DNA from: Lagopus muta
Taxonomy: Eukaryota; Chordata; Aves; Galliformes; Phasianidae
Assembly: GCF_023343835.1 (NCBI RefSeq)
Contig: NC_064444.1
Location: forward strand, 17,707,219-17,771,218
Length of the DNA: 64,000 bases
Reading direction: 5' to 3'
This document shows positions 54,301-64,000 of this stretch, one piece after another. The notes beneath the pieces were generated by a model. That model saw only the letters and a program-made list of their open reading frames with translations, was not told the origin of the DNA and searched no databases. The first letter of the stretch is position 1, and the number at the start of each line of letters is the position of its first letter. Both the position numbers and the translations under genes were made by a program.

Positions 54301-57300
54301 TGAGTTCTCTCACGTTTATGAAACATCAGAAATGGTGATGGCTTCAACATCTGCCTCCTAAGGATGTTCCTGCAGGAGCCATTGTGGAAGAGAGACCTGC
54401 AAAGATTTGAGAAAAGGTGCTGGGTTTCTAGGCAAGCAAAAGGCCTTCCGGCCTTAAGGTACTCGTGCTGACATTAACGTACTCATAGGCCTCTGCAGAT
54501 TCCTAGCCATACATTTATCAGGACGTGACTCATTTGGTGGACTAAGGAAGAGCAGCTGACATCATCTACCTGGACTCGTGCAAGGCCTTTGACGTGGTCC
54601 CACATCACATCCTTCCCTTGCCTGTCAGGCTGCACAGCGCAGCCCTCTTGGTGCCTTGGCTCCTTGCAGGCACTGGTGCTTCTCCTCCCGCTGCCCATTA
54701 CGACTTTTTGCCCTCGGCAGTGGAAGCCCTGCGTGACATCAGGAGATCTTCTGCTTTCTTCGGTCTTTGAAGCCTCCATTCAGCTCCAGTTGGCGGGCTC
54801 TCTTCAGTCCAGATCAAGGCCTTTCAGGCCGCCAGCTGACGTGGTCAATTTTAGCTCAGTTAGCTGTTGTATATATTTTCATTCTTTTCCTCAGAGTCAC
54901 CAGAAACATTACACTGGTGGCTGCTTCGGTGCATTAATCCCTGTTTACTTTCACGGCTGACATCAAAGGCATGCAGGAAACTGAATGTCAGGCACCACTG
55001 TCATCCCAGTGCCAGCAAACTGAATATGTCTGGGAATGTTTCTGGTCACGGGATTTCTGCTGGTGACCCACCTTCACCTCCCAGAGGGGCTGCTTTCCCT
55101 CCTCTGTCCTCTGCAAACAGTCCTGGTTGGCCAAACAGTGCCTGGGAATTGTTGGAAGGGCAGCGTAGAAGTCAGTGGTAGTCAATGCTAAGATTCCTAT
55201 TGCTTTCAACAGAACGAGATTATTTCTGCTCGTTGTTGAGATGTTAGGTCTGAAAATGCAACGCAAAAAGGTTGGTTTGGGCACTTTTTGGGTACTCCAT
55301 ATGGCAGGCTTCTTGTCTGCAATGTCGTAAGGGAAATCGCTGCTGTGAGTGCATCTTTTTTTGTACACTGCTTCAGCTTCCCGAATCGATGCATAATTGG
55401 AAAAGGTTGTTAAGACTGTTCATTCAGTGGCTGCACTGTTAATTTACACCTCACAGAGAATGGCCTCTATTCTGTCAAGAAGCAGAGGAGTACGGGATCC
55501 CTTCCCTCTCAGAGGCACTTCGTCACTGCGAGGCCTACAGGTAGGTAAAACATTTCTTCTTTCTTTTGCCTTCCTCAGGCACAATGTGCTTTCATCTGAC
55601 CTGCAGTAGTCGTCTTTCTCAAAGGAGCACAGCTTTGTCACTGCCTTCTGAGATACAGCCCCTGCAGGATGAGCAGTTCCATTCTCTTTTGGGCCATGCT
55701 CTTTCCCCATTAGTTATATGGGTACAGAGACAGAAGAGCCTTCGGCTCTCCAAGAGCTAAGAAAATAGGCAACTGAGATCTTCTCCTGATTCCAGATAGG
55801 GAAAATATTGCATTTCCTTCAGGAAACCCATTGTACAAAGTTACCAGACTGAATGGAAATGTTCTTACTCAGTGGCTCGGGCTCAAACCTGGCTTTGCCA
55901 AACCCCTGCTGGTTTCTGGAGACTCCCTGGAGGATTTGCTCTGGCCTTATAAGATCTGTGTCTCTGCAATGCTTCATTTCCTGTGTTCTCTAGGGAGCCA
56001 GGTGGGTTCCTACAGCTCCTTGCTGATCACTGGCCAGCCCAATGGGCAGCCTTCTCCAATCTGAATCTATGGGCAGCTCACTGGGAAGCAGTTTCTTTCT
56101 TCCTTTCTTCCTTCCTTCCTTTCCTCCTTCCTTTCTTTCTTTCTTCCTTCCTTCCCTCCCTCCTTCCTTCCTAGCAGCTACTCTGTGCTTCCAGAGTTGT
56201 TTCACCTTTTCAAAAGCTCACGTGCAGCTCAGGCAGTCACCACCAGGAGCTCGCTTTCTTAAGCAGGCTTAAAATTCAATTTGGATTCCATGCACGTAGA
56301 TGATTGGCCTGGCTCTGAATAGCTTTCTCCCCAGAAGAGTGTAGTGCATCCTCACCAAAGAGAGAGAAAAACAAACCCCAAGTCTGATCTATCAGTAAGG
56401 CTCACATGAATCCACTGGTTAAAGTTTTGTGGATGCTGGAACAGAAGAAAAGATCATTTTTATCTGCAGCATCACAGTTCAGAAATCCTCAGCCCAGGTG
56501 AGCAATGAAGGCTCTTGGGCCTTTGTTATCTTCACATTGCGCACCAGTGATAACAGAGAGTTCCTTTCCTTCCCCAGTAGCTTACAAGTTACTTGTGATA
56601 AAAATGAAAGGGATCCACACAGAACCCCTGGTGAGTGGAAGCCCCTGTTGCAAGGGAGGGGTTCTATCTTAATCACAAGTATCTGCTACCTAGGTTATGG
56701 ATCCAAAACAAGGAACTGAGGAATGAGGATTCTTTTCCACATAGAGTGCCTTGGAACAAGGAGCGTGAGTTCAGCAAAGACCCCAGAGAGGTAAGATTGG
56801 CCTTTCAGAAGGCACTGCCATAGAAAGCCTTGCTGAGCATTCAGTGGTGCGAACAGAGGTGATTCCAGACAGTGCAGCACCAGTGCTGGATTGCCAGGGC
56901 AGGGCTAAGGCACAGCACAGGCATAGGAGTGAGAAAGCATTTCCAGAGACAAAGAACTTGGCTCTTAAAGGCTTGCATTAGAATCAATCAAAGATACCTT
57001 TTGATAGGAAAGGCAAGATTTGTTCTTCCTTCCATGCAGAACAGTGCTTTGCTCTGCTTTAGGTGTATTCATGTGCAGCTGTGGATTCCAGGACACATAT
57101 CGATACACGGAGCAACATAAGAGATCTGAAGGGGAAGCGAGACAGCAGTGGGGGGAAGGCAAAGCCTCCCAAAATGGTGCCACAGAGTGGGGGCACGAAG
57201 CGAAAGAACGCCGCTGGAGGACAAGAGGAATCCTCACCCAGCATGGTGAAATCCAGCTTGCGGTCAGAAAGCCCTCCAAGAAAGAGGGGGATGAGAAGCA

Positions 57301-59515
57301 GTTTAAGGAAACAGGCAGAAAATAAAGACCCAGCCATTGACACCCTGAAATTACTTTCCCTGGTGAAGGAATGGGGCACGCTCAACTCCAAGAGATGGGG
57401 TTCTCAGCACGTGGAAGTATCTGATGGTTGTGTCACAGGCGCTGCTGAGCAGGACAGGGGTGTCAAAGCTTCTCCTGCTTGTTCCGCTGGGAAAGTGAGC
57501 TCTGCAATTCCAGAAAATGAGCCCAAACGTGGGGCTGAAGGACAGCAGCTAGAGCAAGACGTGTCCAAAGAGAGTTTGCCAGTTACTCCAAGCACTGGAA
57601 CGCATCAGCTCAACACCGTCAAAACTCTCCCAACAGGGAAAAGCATCAGGAACGTAAACAGGGAACCAGCAGAAGGTAAGTGATTGCTCTCTGCCTGTTT
57701 GCAAAAATGAGGAGAGTAACGAACTGAATCACGATGCGTGAGATGCTTGGGTCCTGCTGCTGAATTTCACCAATGGTCTCATCGCTTTCCTTGTTCTGCT
57801 CATAGGAAGTTTTCCTGGTGAAGGAAAAGACAGGAGCTGGCAGGTGGAGCCCATCCCGAGGGCAGGCGGTAAGTTGGCACCGAACTGCTGGCCCAGCAAG
57901 CCGTGTTCATAATGATCTGGTTTTGTTTCATGGCGGTACAAGGCAGTTTGCTCTTTTTCCTATATGAAATCCTCTTTCATAACCCTTGAAAGAACCCTGG
58001 CCTAAAAGGTGCTCAGGTTCTGTTACACTGTGTGTCATGGTTCCTTTTCCCCTGGAAGAGGGAAGTAAAGAAGAGCTGTGATGTTGTGCTAAAGGCTGTA
58101 AATGATTTGATGTTCAGTTTGCCATTTTCTGTCCATTACTGTTACGCTTTTCCTCACAAAGACCAAAAAAGGGCAGAACTTCAATAAGATCCATTTTATG
58201 GTCACGCAAGAGAGCAAATGTTTATCCACTACAACTGCATGGGCTTTGCTACAGAACCCAAACTGTACCCATTCACAGAACCGAGGGACAGCCAGTGTAC
58301 CAAAGCTCTCCAGGAAGCTCACGGAACCGCGGCAGTGATTCTGAAAGTTGAGCATCCTCCAGTTCTAGGCAGCGATGGCTGTCACACGTGGCACGAAGAG
58401 AGCATCGTTTACAGCACTCTGCTGGGCGGCGTCCAGCTGGAGAAGTCAAAGCCTCAGGGGCTCCCCGAAGGTAAGGAGATGCAAATAGCTGTGGGGTGCT
58501 GCTGCAGAGCTGCTAGCCTTCCCTCTGTAATGAACCAGGGGAAAATCAAAAGAACAGAAACAAAGCCCGAGATCAATGGCCTGAAGTCTGTGTGCGTTCA
58601 GGCAAATGCTGACACTGAGCTCAGATTTGAAAACACTGCAGGACTCCTCAGGCAGGACAGGCATTAAAGAAGCCCACGGCTGCTGACTGGAATGCTGCAG
58701 CTGCATCCTTTGATCCTGATGGTTTTGTTGATGTGTTTCTTGCAGACACCATTTTCCTTCGCTTCGCTCTCTCCCATGAGGAGATATTCTATGCCAGGCA
58801 GTGCCACTTCTTCCTGACCGATGTCATCCTGGACTCCATCAGGCAGAAGGACCCCAGGGAAATCACAGCCAAAGTCATGACCCTCGTGGACAGGCTGTGG
58901 GTAGGTCTGAGTGCTCAGAGAGCAGCGCTGTGCCTTCCTGACCTCCCCAGGCTCCACTGGGTGCAAGGGCTTAGAAACTTCAAGGAGAGACGGAGCTCTT
59001 CCTCATTTGCCTACTGTTATGATAATGTGTTCTATTTCAGACCCAGCAGATCGCACCCAAGGCATTCGTTGATGACCTACTGAGCACAGAATATTTCAAA
59101 GGGGACGGAAACGTTCGTGAGCAGCTTCTGAAGTGGGTGGAAGTAAGTAGCACTCGCCACCAGGTGATGCTGCGGGGCTTCTCAATACTGTCGGCTTGAT
59201 TTGCTCTCCCCAGCCGTTCGCTAGCGAATTAAATACGGCAAGGGCTTTACAGCGCAGATCGGCTCCCGTCACATCGAGCCTTCCTAACAGCTAAAGAGCG
59301 TGCTGCTCGGTCATGAGGCTGCCCGCAAAAGGCGGCGGACGGCTCCCGGGGTGGGTGAGCAACGTGGGCAAACGTGGTTCTGCAGTCTGACACCAGCCCT
59401 ACCTGTGCTCTTCCAGTTCACGCTGCCCTCGGCACGGAAATACAGCCGCTGCCTCCAGCTGCTGCTACAGAGAGGCTTTGCTCGCTCCGTCTCCTCCTTT
59501 CCCTTGGGAATGTAA
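45372..59515 (+). CDS. KCTD19: KCTD19, BTB/POZ-domain meiotic regulator
   Basis: Eighteen coding exons: 45372-45392, 46743-47039, 47993-48137, 48473-48664, 49282-49404, 51885-52077, 52921-53081, 53230-53333, 53607-53749, 55457-55540, 56578-56630, 56747-56790, 57063-57675, 57806-57868, 58279-58470, 58746-58900, 59041-59142 and 59417-59515. Phases close to 927 residues; human KCTD19 has 926. The first exon (MEEQSRS) and two tiny exons (56578, 56747) are the least certain; 56747 uses a weak tagag acceptor. A BTB domain ([20 protein letters not shown]) spans residues about 15-106. Two further BTB-like segments follow ([17 protein letters not shown] and [20 protein letters not shown]). The tail ends [16 protein letters not shown]. 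In mouse, KCTD19 works with ZFP541 and HDAC1 for exit from meiotic prophase in males. Exon 6 starts with an unusual Arg/Ala/Gly-rich stretch. Confidence 0.94.
45528..45660 (-). mobile_element. CR1 LINE fragment
   Basis: Reverse CR1 end in the first KCTD19 intron: ggcccgggttggaaggacctcgaggatcatg-type start, then caccaacctccacatttcatagcagcccaggct-type sequence. Confidence 0.85.
45985..46232 (+). mobile_element. CR1 LINE fragment (inverted partner of the next)
   Basis: Forward CR1 piece with gggatattgggaaccatttg, gatgtggcactgagggacgtgg and ttcatgatgctgcgattctt. It is the same subfamily as the reverse copy at 46408-46612, so the two form an imperfect inverted repeat. Confidence 0.8.
46408..46612 (-). 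mobile_element. CR1 LINE fragment
   Basis: Reverse CR1 copy: atcatagaaggtcggaaaggcc, ccacgtccctcagtgccaca, aatggttcccaatgtcccac. It lies about 130 bp before KCTD19 exon 2. Confidence 0.85.
49500..49838 (+). mobile_element. Two adjoining forward CR1 fragments
   Basis: The first (about 49500-49678) ends in aaaccattctatgattctac. The second (about 49700-49838) ends in caatctatcattctg. Both are short 3' ends in the KCTD19 intron between exons 5 and 6. Confidence 0.8.
49948..50216 (-). mobile_element. CR1 LINE fragment
   Basis: Reverse CR1: catagaaccacagaatcacc start, accacctccctgggcggccc middle, ttgaggccattccctctagt end. It is part of the KCTD19 intron cluster. Confidence 0.92.
50252..50976 (+). 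mobile_element. CR1 LINE, ~0.7 kb 3' portion
   Basis: This is the longest CR1 here. The forward copy holds the end of the reverse-transcriptase ORF (gcccttgtgaggccccatct, gaggagggcaaaaagatg, ggagaagagaaggctgc). It runs through the 3'UTR to cattctgtgattccgtg. It is broken and truncated like most copies. Confidence 0.93.
50985..51235 (-). mobile_element. CR1 LINE fragment
   Basis: Reverse CR1 abutting the previous forward copy: ttgcaagggaccttaaaggc, cttgcactgagcagggacac, cttctttacctccaatctaaa-type segments. Confidence 0.85.
51244..51802 (-). mobile_element. CR1 LINE fragment
   Basis: Reverse CR1 of about 560 bp: gatcatagaatcactcaggt start, through ctgatatccaacctaaacct and cgttgcccttctttggacct to gcactcgaggcgaggcctcac-like sequence. 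It ends only about 80 bp before KCTD19 exon 6. Confidence 0.93.
52287..52572 (-). mobile_element. CR1 LINE fragment (diverged)
   Basis: Reverse CR1 of a more diverged subfamily: gagggccatcgagtccaact, ccactctccattgaagaact, ttagccatgccctctcacca. It lies in the KCTD19 intron after exon 6. Confidence 0.75.
54515..54612 (+). mobile_element. CR1 reverse-transcriptase fragment
   Basis: The stretch gacatcatctacctggactc...aaggcctttgacgtggtcccaca matches the CR1 RT core (reading [11 protein letters not shown], normally DFxKAFDTVxH). It is an isolated internal piece in a KCTD19 intron with no 3' end attached. Confidence 0.7.
56092..56174 (+). repeat. (CTTT/CTTCC)n polypyrimidine microsatellite
   Basis: About 80 bases of pure pyrimidine, mixing tttc and ttcc units, lie in the KCTD19 intron between exons 10 and 11. 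Confidence 0.95.
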
Positions 59516-62023
59516 GTTTACAGAACGTTAATAAAAATCCCTGAAACGAGAGGGTGCACATCTCATCTGAGCTTTAATTCCCCCCCCCATTCACCACCCC
59601 ACTAAGAAAACAGCATTTCAGTCTCCCTCAGCCCCTGCAAAGGGCAGCTGGGTGCCCAAGAGACAGCTGTGCTCCCCCAGCAGGGCTGCTGCCTCTCAGG
59701 CTGAAATCACCATAGCACACACCAGCAAGATTCGTACAAAGTAAATAACATTTATTAGACAAATCCAACCCTGAAAAAAAACAGCATCAGGTAAACATGA
59801 AGGTTTTGTTGTTTGTGGGCTGTTTTTGGTTTTTGGTTTTTTTTTTTTCCAGCACTGCAGAAATCTTTGAAACTGAGACATTCGGGAAGTTTGTTTTTCT
59901 TTTTGCATTGGTAAACTCTTTCCCTCTGGTGACACGAGCTACTGCTGCCTCGACAGCCCCAAACCTTGCATTAACTTAGCAAAGATTTTAAAACAGTAAC
60001 TTCTCAATGCGTCCCAGTGCAACCGTTCCCCACACGATTTCATATACAAAGGTGTCAACTGTGTTCTAGCTGCTGTCTACAAAAAAGGCTTTTTAAAAAA
60101 CAAAACACATTCACCTTATTAAAAATAAACAAGTGTTTTACGTACAGTACAGGAATTTCCAGAGTCAGAGGAACAAGTTTTGGATAACGCGTGGTCCGAG
60201 TCTGCCTGCTCTCAGCCCCTGCAGCCGCCCAGCAGCAGCCTGAGGTCGCTGCTGCCCACTGCAAACTGGCCCAGCAGCAGCACAGAGGGGAGGGGGGCAC
60301 AGCTCAGCCCCCAGCACGCAGCCCCCCTCCCCTGCCCCACCTCACCTGGGGGAAGGCACTCCTAGGAGGCACGGCGAGCCGGCAGGTTAGTGCAGGAGCA
60401 GGGGGTTAAGGACAGAGCAGCTCAGCACCGAGGCACTGGAAGAACGGTCTGAAGAAAACAATTCACCGTAACAATGAAACTTGCTTTTATTAAAACAGGA
60501 GTGTTAAGCCGAGAAAATAAATTATTGCTATGATAGACATATTTAGAACATGAGGAAGGACATTAAGCTCGAGCTCCAGGTCAATATAACCCTGAAACGG
60601 AAAGTTACTCTACTTTTCTTAAATACCTTGGTTTCTCGCCCTTCCAAAAACTTTATAAAATGTGCAGCTTACAGAACAAATAGTAACAGGGTCACTTGTA
60701 ACAAAAAATCTGTACAGCACATAGCTTTAAAAATAATACATTTTTTTCCAAACAGCTATGTTACTTATTACTTATAAATATAGGGCTAACAAGTTTCAAA
60801 TGCCCGAGGTCCCATCCAACACCAGAGCTATAAGCATAGCTGACAGAAACCTTCCTGGGCTTCCCCCTGCCACAGGTCAGCTTTTGTGCTGTCTGACAGA
60901 GCCCGCTTAAGTGTAAAAACATCTTCACGGGTGAAGACTGTCTCCTTCTGCTGGTCAGAGGCCTGGGGTCTTCAGTGAGTTTGAAATGGCAATCAAACCT
61001 GGAACACAGCACCGTGCAATGGTTAGACTGGCTGCACTCCGTGAGGTGGCAGGATCCTGCAGCTCCCCAGCCCGGCCAGCTGTGAGCTCACAAAATGCTT
61101 TAAAGCCACGGTTTGTCAGAGCTGCGTTTCAGTGCAGAAGGAGCGTTTGGTGGAGGAGCCTCTGTGGAGGCTCTGCTCCCCAGGCTCAGAGCTGCCCTCG
61201 TGCCTCAGGACTCACTCAAGGCCGTGTGCTGCTGTCACTGCAGCGGGCCAGCAAACCCCACTGCAGCTGTGACTGCTTCAGAAGGCCCTGTCTGCCAGCT
61301 GCCCCAAAAGGGGGTGGGGTCCCCAGTTTAACCTCGGCAGCTGGCGCTGTGTAGGGCAGTGCAACGCCCCAACCTGCAGAACGCTCCACCATCCGTCACC
61401 CTGGGCCTTGCCTATTCAAGCCCTGATCCTGGGGAACAACATCTGGTGGTTCCCTCAGGACTTTCTGCCCACGACCCAGCAGCATCCTGTGATTGGTGCT
61501 GCCTGCGGTTTCCTCGGGAGGTTCAAAGGAAACTGGGATAAATCCAGCTTGGGGAGAACACCATGGACTCCCCCTCAAGGCAGCTCAGTAGGACAAAAGG
61601 AAGAGCAGGAATTTAGCAAACAGCCACAAGAAACAGGTTAGTGGTTAGATAGCTGGACAGCACTGAGAGCAGAGAAGCTCATTTTTGAGCACTGACGCAT
61701 GAACGAGGTGGTGCTCAACCTCTGCTACCTGAACATGGTTCTGCTGGTTTTGTTTCTGCTCCTTCAAACCAGAGGCATCAGACCTGTTATTTAAGGTGAT
61801 GGCTCTGGCTGTGGGAGTTGGTCAGCTCTAACCAGATCAATGAGAGCCTCAGAGACTGGTCAGGAATGTGTGTGGAAAGCTTCTCAGGGGAATTAGAGGG
61901 TGAGGCCTCCTGTCTCAGAGCTCCTACCAAATCTGACCAGCACTTGGAGCAGCTGGAAAATCCCCTTTAGGAGCTACTTACAACAACTCCACTTCCTTAG
62001 GCCGTATACGTGTGCAGAGGGGA
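59516..62023 (-). other. Probable PLEKHG4 3'UTR / convergent intergenic region
   Basis: No conserved coding sequence is seen. On the minus strand AATAAA occurs at 59751-59756 and 60486-60491. The sequence from about 59.75 to 61 kb is AU-rich, as in a 3'UTR. The window does not show which signal is used. Confidence 0.5.
59530..59535 (+). terminator. KCTD19 poly(A) signal AATAAA
   Basis: Canonical hexamer 15 bases after the KCTD19 stop codon. This implies a very short 3'UTR, convergent with PLEKHG4. Confidence 0.75.
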
Positions 62024-63598
62024 TCACACTACTGTCGAGGGACTTATGGTAGCCTGGCCTGCTTTCTGCAGAGGAGAGAAGCCAGCATTAGTACGGAGTT
62101 AGAGGACAACAGCGTCAGGACACAAGCTAGTGGGAATGGAGGTGGCTGAGAACCCTCAGGAACTAAGAGAAGCAGTTACATCACAGAGCAACAGGCTGCC
62201 ATTCTTCCCCACCACTCCATCTCATCGCTCCCCACAGAAGGCCCACACCTCCCAGGGAAGGAGCTCAGCAGCACCCGCGGCACAGCTCCATCCATTCAAC
62301 CCCAGGATGTGCAGCATCCCCTCCCAACGCAGCCTCCAGCACTGCAGATCCTTTCCAGTGCACCTCCTCAGGGATCTCGGTCACCGAAGGTGAGGCTCTC
62401 ACAACACGGGGGCTCTCGCCTGCCCCAGAAGAGGCGAGTCTCTGCAGGAGGAAGCGTCACTTCCCCACAGCGACTCCCAGCCCAAAAGCAGCATCTTCAG
62501 TCCCCACGTGAGAGGCAGTGCCTTGAACCGGGGAGGCAGCGGCGGGAACGGGCAGAGCGAAGAGAGAGCTTTGGCTGCTTGCACTTACTGCAGAAATGTA
62601 CTGGCTGTTCGTGAACCGAGCTTTGCCCTCCATCGCAGAGCTGTGCTGTGAGCCCAGGGGCACGTAGGGGGGCGAACCCACGTCTTCACAGAAGCTTTCT
62701 TGAGGGATGCTGGAGACACAGCCGCTGTCGGAGCCGCTGGAGCCGCTGCCTGACATGCAGTGCGAGGACTCGGAGCTCTCTGTGGCTGGGGAAGAACAGG
62801 AAAGTCATTCTGAGGACCGTGAATTTGGCCTACACCATGTGTGCCACATGCACTCAGCAACAACCCTCCTGCAGAGGTCACACAAGCCCACAGGTAAGTC
62901 TCACAGCTACCTGGGCCACTTTAAAGCCACAGGAAACAAAGCATTCTAAGGAACTGTAACAAACAATGCCAGAGATTGAACAGGAGACAGCTTAGCTCGG
63001 GGCCAGCACACAGGGCAGGCTCTGCAGTGACTCCAGGGAGCCTGCTGCGACCATGCAGTGGGGATGAGCACACAGCACAAGGACACCAAGGGTGGACTCC
63101 CGATGTGCAGCAGCACAGGAGGCCCATACGTACTCAGTGACGGCTGGCTGCTCGTCTCGTGCTCCAGCTCATCTTCCTCAATGCAGGGGCTGACATCAAA
63201 GGGGCGCCGGGGGGCCAGGACACCGGGCAGCAGTGCCTGGTCCAGGTACATGTGCAGGTTGAGGGGCCCCAGCAGTGAGGAGGAGGACGGGCCATACGCA
63301 GCAGGGGTGCTGCCAGCAGAGAGCTGCGCCTGCGTCCTCTTGTAGGGGTTGGAATGGTCGAAGAGAGACACTGCGATCGATGCTCTGGTCCTGGCAGCTG
63401 CCACAAAACACAACGAAAAAGCCATGAGTGCCAGCCTGCTGGGCTCACCTGGAGCAGGAAAAAGGTGAGGCTGGCACCTACCTCTGCCTTTCATGATGTA
63501 GTCAATAGCACGGTCATTGATAGCAGCCTCACTGGGTTTGATATCCAGGAATGGCTTGTTGCCCACACCCATGGAGACCATCTCCTGCATGCGGATTT
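62024..63598 (-). CDS. PLEKHG4: PLEKHG4 (Rho guanine-nucleotide exchange factor), C-terminal exons
   Basis: Secure exons on the minus strand: 63598-63482, 63397-63134 and 62785-62589. They encode the part after the DH-PH core: [21 protein letters not shown] and [12 protein letters not shown], then [36 protein letters not shown] and the Ser-rich [14 protein letters not shown]. All follow the human PLEKHG4 (puratrophin-1) tail closely. The catalytic GEF and PH exons lie beyond the right edge. Two further in-phase exons are possible, 62441-62403 and 62065-62024; they would end the protein in PSTVV. These are weak guesses resting only on splice signals and phase. The gene converges on KCTD19, as in human 16q22.1. 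Confidence in identity is high, in the exact C-terminus low. Confidence 0.85.
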
Positions 63599-64000
63599 CT
63601 GCAGGGGAAGAGCAAAGTGTTCAACAGCAACCCACAGCTGCCTGTCAGGCTGCCCCAGCCCTCTCTGCAGGCATCCAGCTGCCCCAGGAGCAGGGTGCTC
63701 CTGAGATACCCCCATTCCATCTGTTCTCCCACCGTTCCCCAGTCCTGAGGAGTCTCCACAAACAAGCAGTCATGCTTTGCTCTGGTCCCAGGGTCCAGTG
63801 CCATGCCAGCTGTGAGTGTCCTGCCAAGCAGGAAGCTTGAGGTGGAGGGGAGGGAGTCAGCCAGCCTGAGCCAGGCAGCTGCCGCTCCGATAGCAAGGCT
63901 GTCGGATAGCAAGGGGAGAACAGTGAGCTTTTCACAAGCGGTGCCACTCTCAAGGGACAGGAAACCCATACTGACATCTCCCATTTCTCTCAGGGCACAC

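Noticed and set aside
61975-62065. Longer version of the last PLEKHG4 exon using the donor at about 61,975
   Set aside because: The only open frame is out of phase with the secure upstream exon, so this form was not used.

Overview
The window is avian nuclear DNA, most likely from a galliform such as chicken. The case rests on many CR1 retroposon copies whose 3' ends carry tandem TTCTATGA-type octamers, small GC-rich intron/exon genes, and gene content matching human 16q22.1 (bird chromosome 11 by recalled synteny, not checked here). It holds seven vertebrate protein genes. No tRNA, rRNA, CRISPR or prokaryotic features were seen.

Layout: (1) 193-2088, minus: an RRM-less member of the RALY/hnRNP C family. 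(2) 3643-9081, minus: CLEC18, a secreted CAP + EGF + C-type lectin protein whose introns are packed with minisatellites, including a ~950 bp array grown from the octamer tail of a CR1. (3) 9082-10561: a gap with a short interstitial telomere-like tract. (4) 10562-13809, plus: a fibulin-7-like extracellular matrix gene. (5) 16598-30799, plus: ZDHHC1, a palmitoyltransferase, behind a CpG-rich promoter at about 14.5-14.9 kb. (6) 35341-36702, plus: TPPP3, with a tandem RFX/X-box palindrome in its promoter. (7) 36703-45371: a gene-poor gap where human has LRRC36; it ends in a C-tract minisatellite. (8) 45372-59515, plus: KCTD19, 18 predicted coding exons, with a CR1 pile-up in one intron. (9) About 59.75-64 kb, minus: the C-terminal exons and 3' part of PLEKHG4, convergent with KCTD19.

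The order ZDHHC1-TPPP3-KCTD19-PLEKHG4 reproduces human 16q22.1. The genes to the left (fibulin-7-like, CLEC18, RALY-like) replace the HSD11B2/ATP6V0D1 neighbourhood I would expect, so a synteny break probably lies at about 9-15 kb. These genes are independent transcription units, not a pathway. A shared theme is cilia and testis: TPPP3 is a multiciliated-cell protein, KCTD19 is meiotic, and X-box motifs lie at the TPPP3 and ZDHHC1 promoters. Exon models were built by hand from splice sites, phase and remembered protein families. Reading phase closes exactly for all six complete models.
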